Assembly: GCA_023333565.1 (NCBI GenBank)
Contig: JAJKFH010001538.1
Span: 124,001 to 188,000 of the forward strand
Direction: 5' to 3'
DNA length: 64,000 nucleotides
Origin: Puffinus mauretanicus
Lineage: Eukaryota > Chordata > Aves > Procellariiformes > Procellariidae
Part shown: in pieces, positions 25,201-37,600 of the stretch
Numbering within the stretch: the stretch's first letter is position 1
Layout of the letters: the number at the start of each line of letters is the position of its first letter
Made by a program: the position numbers and the translations under genes
Notes under the pieces: model-generated
Database searches by the model: none
What the model was told of the DNA's origin: nothing
The model's input: the letters and a program-made list of their open reading frames with translations, nothing else

Positions 25201-27559
25201 TAACTTAATTCATTGTCTTAAGCCTTTAAATAAGACTGTGGAAGGGAGTTTGTGGTTATGAGATTCCTGTGTGGAACAAAGATTTTGGCTGCTGTTTAGG
25301 AGTTTCCATAAGACGTGCTGTATGAAGCCTGAGTAGCTCTGATAACATGTCAGTGGTGATGCAGACTCCTGTCAAATGGTTGACATACATTTTTGTGATC
25401 CCTGCTAAAGGCAGAATTCTCAGGATATTGCCCAAGACCTTATGGGATGAGCGGAATATTCCCTTGCTCTCCCAGGCATAGTTGGACTCACACAAGCCTG
25501 GTGCAAGGTGAGCAGTGAGAGTGGCTCCAGACGAGCAGGAGCAGCTCTGCGTGCCTCGTGGCCCTGGTGAGCTTCCTTAAATGAAGGGTTCTTGGTTGCC
25601 ATATGGAGTTTTCCCTGGGCTCTGATAGTTCTGCTGAGTGCATACATAAACTGGAAATAAATTGGAAATGCACAGAATGAAATAATTCACAGGCAACACT
25701 AAATTACAGAAATGGTCAGTGCTTTGGCACACGCAGACGAGCAGCTGGTAGATGACTTCAGCGGAGCTGCCTCGATTTTGGATTTAAAGATAAAGCTGCT
25801 GGATTGCAGGAAACTCAAAGGTTTGTTTTTTTTTTTCCACCTCCTCTCTGTGTTCGCTGGTGTCTCTAGCATGCACAAATGATCATGGGCTCTGAGATCT
25901 TGTCTGAAAGAAAGAGTGTTAAATAAAAAGGAAAGAGAAGTGTATGAAATTATGGAAATGCAGCACTGAAACATTATGGAAATTGGTGGATATTTGCAAT
26001 AGTATCGTTTACTTAATGTCGTGTTGATCCGATAATAGCTATATTTCCATTATGAAAAAAAAGAAACATAACTTGATGCTGTTTTATCCTTGTTTATTCC
26101 TATGAGACTACCTAGATTGTCAAAAAGCTTAACAGGCAAATGTAAACATATATGATTTAAGGGCACAATGGACCATGAGAAATCCTTGAGTCTCATGAAC
26201 TGCTGTAACACCATCTGTGATTGCTCGGTGCTGTTGCCTGTGGAATAGAAACAAGACTGTCCCAGAGCTGCAGACTACAGAGCATTACCTAGCCTGCATC
26301 AAGGGGAACCGTGACTTTAAAGGTTTAATGTATACCTGCCTTGCTGTGGCACTCATGTTCACTCTTACAACATCTAGTGGACCTGCCAAAAAAAGTTCTA
26401 TTCACACACTTCACAACAATGAAGATTCATATTTCTTCTAGGGAGGAAATTCCCATGCAGATGTTGCCCGATGTCTTTTTCTTAAGGATGTTTGCGTGAA
26501 TAATATTCTTTATTTAGAAAAACAAACCCCTATGGATGTCGGAGGGTTTGCTATACTGTTCACTATTGAGGTTTTTATCAGAATTCTTCTAAAACTCAGT
26601 AATGAAAGATAGGAGAAGTACTAGATGGACTCTGAAACACTGTAGATTTGGGACTTCACTGAAAGCCCGTAGAAGGTTTAAAACGTCAGTGTACTTCTGT
26701 ACTGTGTTGAAGCATCTTCCTATTAGGCACTGCAACACACTTAAATCCAAATCTTCAAAGATAATTATAAATCCTATTGGGCAAGTATTAAACATACAAA
26801 TATTGTTAAAGATCAGGACCTCAATCTTTAATCGTGAATGTAAGAAGATTATTGTGATGGTGTGAGATTAACAGTACTACATCTACAGTAATTAATTTCA
26901 AACTTTAAACACAGTCTGACTCTTATGCCTAGGGAGGATGTAAGGCACCATCTTCCTTTTATGTAGAAAGTGTGAAGCATGGGCAGGATCGTTTCAGTAC
27001 CTTTTGTTCTCACTTCCCAGAGGTGGTCAGGGATGTCTGTGCTCAGCCTGTGAACCGCAGTGTGACCGGAGGAGTGAAAAGACTTTCCCGAAGATGCACA
27101 GCGCCAGTGCGGATACCCCAGCTCCTGGCTCAAAACACATTATTTCTCCCTTTTGTCATTTTGTGCTACTTTGACTGCATCGTTTATCCAATAATCATGG
27201 AGACTAAACCCACCTCTCTGAAGGCATGTCTATCCCATCCCTGGTTTTGAGGTAGTTACTGAAACTCGAAGGAGGGGAAGACCACAGATAGGTTTGCTGT
27301 GAGTGTGCTGCTGTCAAATGACTTCTGGTTTTGTACACTTTGATTCGCAGTTTGGTAGGCAGCTTAGCAAATCTCCACGGCAACCCCATGTGTACCATAA
27401 AATTGTGAATTATCTTGTTTAGAAGAGGTTCATTAGGAAGATTAATGAGGTATTATTTTTCACTCATTCAATGTCCTGATACAGAGGGGGCACAGTAATT
27501 TCCCCAGCTGTGCACAGCAGCAATTGGTCCTCTCCAGGGTCCCCAGCATCACTGCATTG
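22208..27559. other. Non-coding stretch
   Basis: I see no repeat family. A 32-base interval at 25476-25507 has a good acceptor (CCCTTGCTCTCCCAG) and donor (AAG|GTGAGC) but is too short to call. Overlapping opposite-strand frames at 26589-26865 have no recognisable product. Confidence 0.5.
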
Positions 27560-27760
27560 AGATCAGTTAAACTGCTCAATCTTTGGAAGTGTTATTTGTC
27601 AGCTTAATTAGCCCTAAAGGAAGCACTTGTTTTAAAATAGGACAACAGTTTTGTTTTTCCCTGAGAAGGACATAATGTTATTAGCAGTGGCAACTTGTTT
27701 AAATAAAAGAGCTTTTAAGCTGAGTTTTATATGAACCCCTATGAATCATTCAGGTCTTTT
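27560..27760. promoter_or_regulatory. Possible regulatory block with homeodomain-type motif
   Basis: This A+T-rich interval includes CAGCTTAATTAGCCCTAA (TTAATTAG core at 27604-27611), a site type bound by many homeodomain proteins, together with other AATTA/TTAAA motifs. There is no transcript signal here. The regulatory reading is inference from motif content and would need cross-species conservation to support it. Confidence 0.15.
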
Positions 27761-27815
27761 CCCCTGCCCCTGAAGTCACCTGCTTGTCCGTACCCTGTCC
27801 CCTGTGAGTTGCCAG

Positions 27816-27917
27816 CTTCATCAGGATCAGATTAGTGCAATTATGTGGTTCTGCAATGGGTCGGATACCATCACACAGCAAGGAAAGATAAGAAAGATGT
27901 CTTCATCAGGAAATGGG
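27816..27917 (+). other. Exon-like segment, 34 codons, phase 0 to phase 0
   Basis: A long pyrimidine-rich tract (from about 27757) leads to an acceptor at GTTGCCAG (27808-27815), and the segment ends at a good donor (AATGGG|GTAAGC). The 102 bases are open in one frame from end to end and start and finish on codon boundaries, reading LHQDQISAIMWFCNGSDTIT and a further 14 residues. No domain is recognised. Length divisible by three plus good sites on both sides is suggestive, but a single segment this short can arise by chance. Confidence 0.22.
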
Positions 27918-29144
27918 GTAAGCTATGAAATAGTCCTGCTGTCTAGCTCTCATTTTTGGCTGGGACATTTCTTTCTCTGGTTTATAGCAGAAGAATTCAG
28001 GATTTCTTATTGTACTGTTCTTCCAGGGTAAAAAGGTCAGAAAAAGTCTTGGAAAAAACCACAGAAAGTCATAACTGTGGGTGAGTCTGATATTATGTGT
28101 TTGCCACAGGTAGATATGACTACAAAAATCAGTTCAGGCTAAAAATAGCTAGTGAGGTTTTAGATAGAATTAAAGCATGTGGAAACTACGGAAGGGCTAG
28201 AACTTGATGAACATCAACCACCAGATCTGTAGCCCTATTCTGAACCCAAGGATGATAGCTTCAATAGACTTCCTTCTTCACAGAAAATTAGATGCTCTTT
28301 CAAAAAAAAAAACCCAAACTGTCTTTAAAAAAAAATTTCTACCTGAACATTCTATTTCAGCCAAGAAAATGTCTCCTCAGTTTCAGGAGGTGTTCTGTAA
28401 TTATGATTGTAGTTACGTGGTTTTTTTTTTATTTATTATTATTCATACTATGTGTAAAATTGAGTTTGATTTAGGTTTTTTTTTTATGCTGTATTTAAAA
28501 ATACCAAGCTTTCAAATGTGTTTAGTGGTCTGTATTTTCTGTCCTATGCAATTACTTGCAAAGCTAGAACTCTTGTAAATTAATATGCCATTTTCAAATC
28601 ACACAAGTTGAGGCTGTTTATGGTGTGTGTAGGAGGGAGCAGGGCTAACTATGCGTTGGTTCAGCAAGGATGCTTTTCAAATGTGAATGATCAGCAGGGG
28701 AAAAAACAAATTCCTGAATTTCAGTGCTGTGTGAACGACGATTGCTCGTTCTGAGCTGGAAGGGGAAGGAAGGACAGGGGGAGATGGGAGTGCAGCACAC
28801 GCCGACCGTGCAGCATCCCGCCAGGGCTGGGTTTCAGCTGAGGCTCAGCTGGCTTCCATGGTGGCTGGCCAGGCTCTGAAAGCAGAGTAGAACAGAAAAA
28901 AGCCAAAACAGAAAAAACCAAAACAACCCTAGAGCAATGGGTCTTTGGTACCACTAGGAGAAGGTTCATCTGCCCAGTTATGGGCCACTACGGCTGAGCT
29001 CTGGAGCGTGGCTTTAATCAAGTGTCTGGCCCTTAGATAGCAATAGCAAGCTTGGATTTGTTCCTTTCTTTTCTTTTTTTTTTTTGGCTGTTGGTTTTTT
29101 TTTTTTAGTGATTGTATTGTTACTAATTCCCAGAATGGCTGTAA
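27918..29144. other. Non-coding stretch with long A/T runs
   Basis: Poly-A and poly-T runs of 8-14 bases occur at 28302-28330, 28420-28490 and 29075-29106. The open frames here (for example 28204-28578 +) are lysine/phenylalanine-rich products of these runs and are not convincing genes. Confidence 0.55.
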
Positions 29145-29300
29145 CGGCAGCAGCGCGGAGCCCGGTGACGGCTGGCCAGTGGCCGTGCAGGCGTCGGGCA
29201 CCGCGCAGCCTGGCTCCCCGTGCCGGAGGCTCTGCTGTACGGGTTCCCTGCAGCGGCCATCAGGCACAGGTACGTTGTCACCGCCGAGGCTCCTGGTCTG
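29145..29300. promoter_or_regulatory. Short CpG-dense block (CpG-island-like)
   Basis: I count about 17 CpG dinucleotides in roughly 145 bases (29149-29293), close to or above the number expected from its G+C content, whereas the rest of the window is CpG-poor. Such lack of CpG depletion is typical of DNA kept unmethylated in the germ line, often promoters or regulatory elements. It is only about 150 bp, shorter than formal CpG-island definitions. A T-rich tract lies just upstream and an A+T-rich block with homeodomain-type sites just downstream. Confidence 0.4.
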
Positions 29301-29329
29301 CCCACAGGGTGTTACAGGAGGACAGTGCG

Positions 29330-29475
29330 CCACCAATTAATTGCAATTTCAGACAGTTCTCGTTATTGCCATGCTATTAATTACTTTAATGATGCATTCA
29401 TTTAGATTGAAAATATGATACCAGTAAAGTTTAATTAAAAAAATCAATAACTCATTAACACATTATTGCTACACC
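29330..29475. promoter_or_regulatory. A+T-rich block dense in homeodomain-type sites
   Basis: Within about 145 bases I see AATTAATTGCAAT (29335-29347), TTAATTA (29377-29383), TTTAATGATGCAT (29385-29397), the palindrome TTTAATTAAA (29430-29439) and CTCATTAAC (about 29451-29459). Homeodomain and POU proteins bind TAAT/ATGCAT-type cores, and dense clusters are a common enhancer texture. It directly follows the CpG-dense block. The enhancer reading is inference. A+T-rich DNA gives such motifs by chance. Confidence 0.25.
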
Positions 29476-32225
29476 TACATGCGTCACCATATTAATCTCC
29501 TGTGTTGTAGAAGCAGTTGCACTTCAGCTCTGTGTCCATAGATCTTTTTGTTAGAAGCGATGTGTTGGTAGGATAATCACAAAAAGAGAGTTATTTAGTC
29601 ACCACTTTCTTTCTTTAGAGACTATGGACCTCAAGTCAGATCGATTCTTCTCCTTGGGCTAGGCAAAGCTGACAAGTACCCCAGGTAATATTCATTCTTT
29701 CTATTTTTATTCATAGAGAAAATACCGTTTGGGTGTTTGTGTGGCTGGTTGACATTCCATCTTTTCACAGTATGTGGGAAGGAATAAGCCACCAAACTTT
29801 TAATTAGTGGCCACAGCTTTGGGACATAGCCCAGGAATTTTATCCGTAAAGCAGCATACCTTGATGTTAAGGACAAGGCATCCCCTCCCCTGCTGCTGTA
29901 CCTCGATACCCGACATCGGCTTCAGTTCGACGTCTGCCTGACTCGGCTCTGGCGCTGAGGGACCGACTGCTGCTTTCACACACATCAGATGGTATGACTG
30001 AAGGTTTAACATCATTTTGGGTTTATATATGAATGCATATGTGTGTGCGTGTATGCACACATCTATACATGAGCAGAACGATGTTTTGTATTTCTCAGTG
30101 GGACAGATGGGAGAAGGAGCAACAGTGCTACTGGAAACCATCCAAACGTTTAAATGAGAAGTGAGCTGAAGAAAGAATGTTTCTGAAAATGTATTTGTTC
30201 CTTAGTGGATAAAATACACTCATTACTGGTGTGTTCCCATGAATCAGTTAGTATAGTCTTTAATTAAATAATCCCTGACTGATATAAAGTCATAGTCTCT
30301 CAGACAGCAACAGAGACTCATGCTGCACAACAGAAATCTCATCAAGTTGTGGGGACCATTACTGTGCTTTGCAGGCCAGTAGGTCCAGTCCCCGACAGAC
30401 CGGCAGCAGAACTGGACTCAGAAGTTTCTGCACCCCAGTCACCAACCGAGACACCACTGCCTGCTCCAGGCTGAAAAGCGCATCCCAGCTGATCTCAGAA
30501 ACGGAGCCCAAGCTGTGCTCCCAATTTCAGCTCTTATTGCAGGAAGAGCAATTTGTAACTCTGGATTTACACCAGTGAAACAGAAATCTACTGGTTTTCA
30601 AACACTGCAAAGACTCCTGTTACATGGATCTCTGTTGATCCACATCAATGTTGTGGCTGCCTGTGCAAACTGGTTGGTAACTGGGGCTGTCTGCAGCACG
30701 CGGCTACAAATAAAAGGCAGTTGCCTTTCAGGTTGTGAGTTCCTCCTGTTTGACGGCTGCATTATTGACTGCAAGCTCTTGCCAAATACTACGATTTTTT
30801 TTTTAACTATTATTTTTATTTTTGTTTCAATTCGTTACAGCATAGAGAGTAACAGCAAACGTGGTCCCATGCTGCTCTCCAGGAGGATGCCTGACCAGCC
30901 CCACCTGAGACCCCCCACTGCTGCCCATGTCCTTGTGCCCCCATTTCAGCCTGGGGCCACCGGTCCCTGCCCCAGCAATACGACGGGATGCTGATCGCCA
31001 TGCAGGTAGGAGAAAAAGAGCGGTCAGCTGAGTGGGGAACCACACGCCTGCAGGCATCTCTTCCTCGAATCAGACATCATTGGTTATCCACCTCTGGTCT
31101 GGTACACGAGCATTAAACAATCAATATGAAAACTGGACTTTTTCCAGCACCGTGGGGCTCCAGGACTGAGCAGGGACGAGGTCTCAGCTGGTGCCTGGGC
31201 AGCGCTGCTGGCATAGCCACACATCTTCCAGAAGACGTCAGGGTCTTCCCTAGCTATCACAAATGGCCACCTAGGGAAGGTATCACAAAATTTGGATAAA
31301 ATTTTAGAAGATATTATTTTGACCAACATGTAAGGTTTCTATTTCTTCGTTTTTCCTCCCCCTGATATCTGAGATTGTTTGTGGATTAGCACTGGACTCA
31401 TAGTAGTTATTGAACTTAGTTTAATCAGTCACTGCACAAGCAGCTTTGCTTCTAATGTTACTTAAAGCTGTGTGTTAAACCAAAAGGGTCCTCTAATAAC
31501 CTGGTCAATGCCCGTGACCACAGGCACTGCCACAAACCTTGTCTGCAAAGAGCCCCTGAAGGAACATCATTCTGATGTAAGAGTTTCTCAGATTTGATGG
31601 AATCCCTGTGGTAAAACAAAAAAATTCCAGGTTTCGGTTCACTTCAGTACGAGTGGAAAAGAGATGCACACGCAACAACACACAGCTGGGCGTTATCGGA
31701 GCCTTCTACCAGTAAAACCACCACTGCCTGTCTCTCCAGACTGTTATTAGTAATTAGTAACTGATTATTGAACCTGACCCCTCTCCTCTTTGCCCTTTGT
31801 TCCTGTTTGTTCAGCTGCAGCAGGACACGTTTCTGCTGGTGATTGACCAGCTCCGGTCCTGCTATTGCCAGTGATGCAGGTTGCCTCTCCAGATGTCTCC
31901 TCCATCCCCTTAGAGCTTTCTTCTAACGAACCAGAAGGTCATGGACAAGATCTGACACAAGGTATTTGCTCAGGTACAAAGGTTTTATACTTAAGAAAAA
32001 CGCACATTCATATCTGCAACAATTAAAACTGGCTTTGTCATTTCACTAGACCCCATTTTCTAGATTCTGCGTCTAACTACTCAAGCTTAAGGTCCAAAGT
32101 TCACAAGAGAAACTCTTTCGGGTGCATCCTATTGCCAGGCATCAAATCACACACCAGGTTTCCGAAGCTATAACCATGCTAACAATGCTAACAACGTTTC
32201 ATTATTAATAATTATGCTCTAGCCA
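29476..32225. other. Non-coding stretch
   Basis: No gene is recognised. An alternating purine-pyrimidine tract (30032-30062, GCATATGTGTGTGCGTGTATGCACACA-like) could adopt Z-form and includes the inverted repeat TGTGTGC/GCACACA. A segment at 30841-31005 has splice-like ends but carries an in-frame TGA. The motif GGATTTACACCAGTGAAAC (30563-30581) resembles a piece of an old amniote repeat, too short to call. Confidence 0.45.
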
Positions 32226-32365
32226 ATGCGCAGTGCTTTTCATTTTCATTGTGCTGTATGTACATTAACTAATAAATCTCCACAATATCCCAGTGAGAGT
32301 GGTAAGTGCTGTTATTCTCATTTTATGGATGGCAAAATGAGATACAGAGAGGTTAATAGCAAGTC
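32226..32365 (+). mobile_element. Fossil MIR / CORE-SINE (amniote MIR) fragment
   Basis: The order of motifs follows the MIR SINE core and 3' region: a 'CAGTGCTTTTC' stretch, TGTACATTAACTAATAAATC (MIR has tgtattaactcatttaatc), CTCCACAATATCCCAGTGAG (MIR: ctcacaacaaccctatgag), GGTAAGTGCTGTTATTCTCA, then CATTTTATGGATGGCAAAAT and GAGATACAGAGAGGTTAA (MIR: gaaactgaggcacagagaggttaag). MIR-type SINEs were active in early amniotes, so a surviving copy in a bird is very old. The match weakens after about 32365. I recognised it from memory of the consensus and did not compute an alignment score. The 109-codon open frame across it is not a gene. Confidence 0.72.
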
Positions 32366-32829
32366 TAATTGGACAATAATTACCCACTTACCACACTGGA
32401 AATTAAGAAATAATCCTCCCATTGTCATTACATCAGCAGAACAAGGAGAGAGCAGTGTTCACGTCCTCCCTATCCCACCATTTAGCCAAACAGCTTACAT
32501 GCAAATGAAAGCAAAGGGAGTGCAAGAGCAGATAGATTGGGTTTTTTTTGTTTAACATCTATTTTCCATCACTGAGTCACTTCAGGATAGAAGAAAATTA
32601 TTAAATTTCCTGTGAAATCTATTAGAAGATGCTTTAAAACAAAATCAAACTCAATTTGTAAAATGTATATTTTGGAAAAGAAATGGAAGAAATAAGATTT
32701 AATTACTGCTATGGACTAGTTTCACTTAATTTTTCTGAGGAGAAAAAAACTTGTAGCAAAAAATTTTCCATCTTAGGAAAGTCAATGGGAAAACCAGGAA
32801 ATCCAGAATTCTCCTGTGCTTGTAGGGGC

Positions 32830-32905
32830 TATCCTCATCCCTCCTCATCCTCCTCATCCCTCCTCATCATCCTCCTTATCCTCCTCATCCCTCCTCATCT
32901 CTTCA
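32830..32905. repeat. Pyrimidine-rich minisatellite (CCTCATCC-type units)
   Basis: About eight degenerate copies of a 9-10 base unit of the form TCCTCATCC run head to tail. The + strand is almost all C and T, with an A every 9-10 bases, so the other strand is a purine-rich GGATGAGGA array. The + frame translates to Ser/Leu/Ile runs and is not a gene. Such arrays mutate rapidly in length. Confidence 0.9.
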
Positions 32906-34571
32906 ATCCCCATGCTCCCAGTACTTTAACAAAGTGTTTGAATCAGATACCTAACACTCGTACTTTGATTCGCAGCTCTCCGGTTGCTGAGATACAATTG
33001 ATGATATCTGGTTTGGGCGTTTTGCCTGTGTGTGCCATAAGTATGCAGTGACCTTTTACCACTCATTCCCTTCCAAGAATAAGTATCAGCATAATTGTTT
33101 TAAACCACAAATAGGTGACACGAGCCTTTGGGACTTCTCAGGTCCTGTTGTCCACATTTAAAAACAGATGTAGAAGTGTGAAAACCAGTAAGGAAATAGG
33201 CTGTGCTTGACCAGAAAGCACCTGCCAACAGATCATCAGGACAGGCATACTGAAGGGATATTACACACTCTGACAAGTCTTCACTCTTATCTGAGGCCCC
33301 AAATGGGTGACAGTAACATCCGAAACCACAAAGCAGAACATGAATGTCATATTAACGATTAATCTGCCCACCCCAGAGAAAAGGCTGCTGGGCTGGGGCT
33401 TTACGATAGCATCTCCACCAGGGCATGTCCTCTGCGGCTATTGCAGAGCTCTGATTGTTGGTGCCATGTGGATAAGGAGATAAATGCACCTCCAGACATC
33501 ACCCTTCCTCTGTAAATATTTATCCCCTATTAAAATTGGGGAGAGGGGGAAGACTCTTGCATTAATCAAATTGATTTTCCTATTTGTTAATCTCAGAATT
33601 TACACATTTCCTTTCCTATATGTCAAAATTCTCCAAACAAACATCAGTGCCAAACAATAGACCCACAGCTTATTTAAAAGAAAGGAAAGAAAAAAGTCCA
33701 CCAAAGGTCTGGGACCCAATTCCTAACTCACACAGACTGTGTTAACCAGCTTTTATTTTCTGCTTGCTTACATGAGCACAAGCCAAGAGCTGTTCCAGGG
33801 TAACGACATCAGCATTAACATTCCCCCAAAAAACCCAGATTCAGTGAAGATGGCCCTGACTACAAGAACAGTTTTACTTTCCTTCAGAGCTGATAATGTT
33901 CATTAAGCGTTTTGTCCCTGAAGAAACTGGCTGTAAGTTTGGGGAATTGTGGCACTTTAGCTCTGTGACTCCCTGGGAGAGAAATCTGCTGCCCTTCCCC
34001 TGGCCCCTTTCTATCCGCACACAGGCCAGGAGCCCAAGGCAGGCAGGATTGGTGCAGGTCCCCTGTGAAAGCACTGCTGCCCCGCACCCCCTGCCCTGCA
34101 CCCCCTGCCTCCCAGCATCCTCGGGCAGAGCAAAGTCTGGCGCAGAAGGCTGAAGGTTTGCCTTCTGTCATGTACAGGAACTCTTCGGGAGACTAATGGG
34201 ACGTTGGGGACATTGTTTTAGTCTTGCCTGGACACAGAGTGGCCCAAAAGAGCAATACTGTCTGCTTAAAAACGTCCTTTGCTGACAGGCAGACAGCTCG
34301 TTTGACCTTCTTCTATCTGTACGTATATGAATCTTAGAAAAATGGTGGGGATCTGTAATTTATCTTTACCTTCCCTCATTTAAGGGGAAGATGCTAAAAC
34401 AGTTACTATAGCCTTCAAGCAAGTTTACAGCTGACACATTATGTGGATTTCAGTTGAATCAAGACACAAAATAACTGCTCAGAGTCAAAAGACACTGAGT
34501 GAGGGCTCAGCAAATACAATTGCCTCATGATGAACTGTCAGTCCTGGGCACTGCTGGAATTATAAATTTCC
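32906..34571. other. Non-coding stretch
   Basis: No repeat family or gene is recognised. A C-rich segment (34074-34112) repeats CACCCCCTGCC twice. Frames at 33874-34171 run on both strands and have no recognisable product. Confidence 0.55.
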
Positions 34572-34656
34572 AAGATTTTGATAGTACTGAATTTTGCCAG
34601 TAGAATGAATCTTTTAAGATTTTGATAGTCCTGAAGTTTATCAATAGGATAATAAT
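34572..34656. repeat. Degenerate tandem duplication, 44-bp period
   Basis: AAGATTTTGATAGT occurs at 34572 and 34616, each followed by CTGAA and a diverged tail containing AGTAGAAT/AATAGGAT. The period is 44 bases. The head of the unit is nearly identical and the tail is diverged, so the duplication is older than the 28- and 40-base ones earlier in the window. Confidence 0.75.
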
Positions 34657-37600
34657 ATATTATACTAAGTAGTAATAGAGCACGATACTCTATGGTTTTA
34701 TATTTGCGTAGTCCCTGTTAATTTTATTGGAGCACAAGATATTTTGTCCGCAAAGTGATGGTGACTTGGTGATGAGACTTTGAGATTAGGAGTAGCAACT
34801 AATGCTGTACAGGTGAAAATGACAGGCTAGAAGCTTACTTTGTAATAGAGTATCAGAATAAACTACCAGAAAATGTAAAAGCTTTGTCTGCTTTCCAAAG
34901 GAGATATTACATTTTTACCTGTAATTACTAGGGTTTTTATTAAGATTTTAAAAATTACTTTTTAATTGAAAAAAATGGCGGAAAGGATACTTCTGCTCTT
35001 CTTAAAATCACTGCTGTGAGCTCCGTATCCCTGTCAGAGAGGGGACCTGCTTGGTGGGGAAGGGGCCGAGGCGGCCCTGCTCCAGCCACGGGGTGGGCAA
35101 TGTGAGCGTGTGGGACGGCTGTCGGGGGGACAGAGAGAAAAGACCAGTTTGTTTGTAGGGTTAACAAAGGAGACGTCCCCATATGCACCTGCACCATTTA
35201 ATGCATGCAGCTGCTGGACAAAGGCAGCTCGTGAGGAACCAGAGTACTTGATCCAGATAATCTCTCCCAGGTCACTGGGAGGTGACTGGAAAACGCCTTG
35301 AAAAATTGTAAAATTGTAACTTTGGATTCTCCTTTGTCTTTGCATCTCGTCCTGTGATTTTGGACTACGCATAACACTTTTGTCCCGATTTCCCACACAA
35401 ACCAGAGCCCAGCAGTGCTTTCAGAAGAAAGGGAAGATAGCGGTGGGAAAGCACCTTTGCTGAGGGCAGGGCTGGTGCCTTTGTGCAGCTCCTAGCGCAG
35501 CAGGGCTGTCTTCTTCCTTACAGTTTCAGGGCACTGCTTTAATACCCACGTTAAATGTAAGAGTAAAAATGCCTGTGAGACGGACCGCTGTTTCAAATGC
35601 CATTCCAGTCACCCTATATGTAACTGTTTGCACTTCATCATTCTCACGTGTTGTTTTTTTTAGCTTTTATTTTCCCTTCTACTCCCATCAGTGTCTGCCA
35701 ACTGTCCCTTTAATGGAGATTTTATGAAGTCTAAAATTCACAACACTTGGTTGTCATTAGTCCATTGTGAAATGTAATACTCGTGATTTTTGCAAAATGC
35801 TTTGCACTGACCTCTGATTTAATATCCTGGATATTAGGGAAGCGAAGCACGTTTTCCACAAAGCCGGTTCCTCAGCAGAGCTCAGACCAGGGCAATTAGG
35901 GCAGGTTCCACTTTCAGTAATATTGCTCAATTTAGAAATACCTTTCAGTTTCAGGTGGTGCATATCCATGTGGCCCTAGGCATGTATCCTTAAAAATTGT
36001 GTTTTACGTAATGAAATATAATAATTGCCAGAGTATGCCCTTAAAATTGTTCTGCTAATGTGAGCTCTTACACAAACAGCAGCCTGCTGCAAACATCTAG
36101 AGCCATGTGGTCAGCTGTGTACAACCCAGGGACCATGCTGCTTTAACGGAAATTTTTCTTTTCTATGGTTTATATAGGGTTTGCACTGAAGGAGAAACTA
36201 TATCGCTTAGTGGTTTTTAGTGTGTATAAAAATAAGTCCTCAACAAAAACAAATGATAGAAATGGTTTTTAAAATGGATTAGCTGATGGCCAGCTGATAG
36301 CACAGCTGACAAAAAATGGGGATTAGGTTGTTTTTAATAGGTACTGCTTTTTGTGGACATTCAGGGCGTTGATTTTAAACTCTGACTTGTTTCTTATCTG
36401 TCATTTTATTAATTGCTTTCTGTTTGACGTGTAGGAGTTTCATCGCGGCTTCCATGTTAAAGTGATTCACATTTCGTTTACTGCACATTCCCATATGTCA
36501 GTATATATATATATATGCAATACATGTGAGTATGCCAGCTCACACAAGCTGATGTTTAACCAATAAATAGAAGGCTATATATAACAGTGTTAATTATCTA
36601 GATCTGAACAGTGAAATTGAATATAAATTGAATGAAATTGCTTTATCCTTTCTCTCCATGCAAGAAGAGAAAAGCTGGATAAAACATAATAGTTTGCACA
36701 ATTGCACCTATGCTCATATAAGAACATGCCTGCTCTGTGGTTAGTTTTCAACGGTAATACTCTGTTAAATTCTTTTTTTCTTAATGTTTGCTCTTTCTTC
36801 TACCGAGTAAATAAGACCATTATACTAATGACAGTCACTGTATTAATTTAATATTCTGAATATTAAGTCTCCAGTGACTCGATTCAGAACAAAAATTTTT
36901 CTTCCAAGTCAGCATTTCAAAAGCTGTTTTGATACATGCTGGATCTCAAATTTCAGTGTTATAAATGAAAGAAAATAATAAGATATATTGGAGAAAATGT
37001 TTTATTTCATTTTGGGTTAACATTTGAATTTAAGTCTTCTTTTTGTTTCCAGTGTTTAAACCAAAATATCTATTTGGAAGATGGCACGTAAAAATCAATT
37101 TGTAATGAAAAGCACTTATTTAAGATTCCCATGGGAAATGAGAAATTCAGCTTGAATTTTTATTTCAGTGGGTGAGCACAGGGGCTTCTGCACATAACAA
37201 ATGTGAGCCAGGTCCAGCCTCCGTAGAGGGGAAAGCACTCCAGTAAATCGTTTAGTCATTTGGAGGTGATGTGACAGCAAAACGGTCTTAATGATTTTCT
37301 TCAGTGACTCCGCTTAATCCATAATGGAATAGATTGGAGGAACCTGATCTCGCGCACATCTGGCTATTTAATGGACTGCAGCTAAATGACAGTAGTTGCG
37401 TCTTCTGCTGGGGTTCACCTCTCCAGCGCTGCTGGAGCGCGGGGGCCGTGGGTGTGGGAGCACAGGCGGCAGCTCCCAATGCTGCTCCTCCACCTCGGGG
37501 GTGGAGGGGATGTTCTTCCACCCCCTTTGGGGGAAGGAGTGGATGTGGTCCAGCCCCATGGTCAGGCTCTGTGGTTTGGGGCTTCCACTGAGAGTGCGAT

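Noticed and set aside
25476..25507. 32-base interval between a good acceptor and donor
   Set aside because: Ten codons only and no linked exon. Such pairs occur by chance many times in 64 kb.
30551..30588. GGATTTACACCAGTGAAAC-like motif reminiscent of an old amniote repeat
   Set aside because: Only about 25 bases match, too little to assign to a family.
30841..31005. Segment with T-rich acceptor and a strong CAG|GTAGGA donor
   Set aside because: All usable frames contain a stop before the donor, so it is not an internal coding exon. Competing minus-strand frames show only low-stop GC content.
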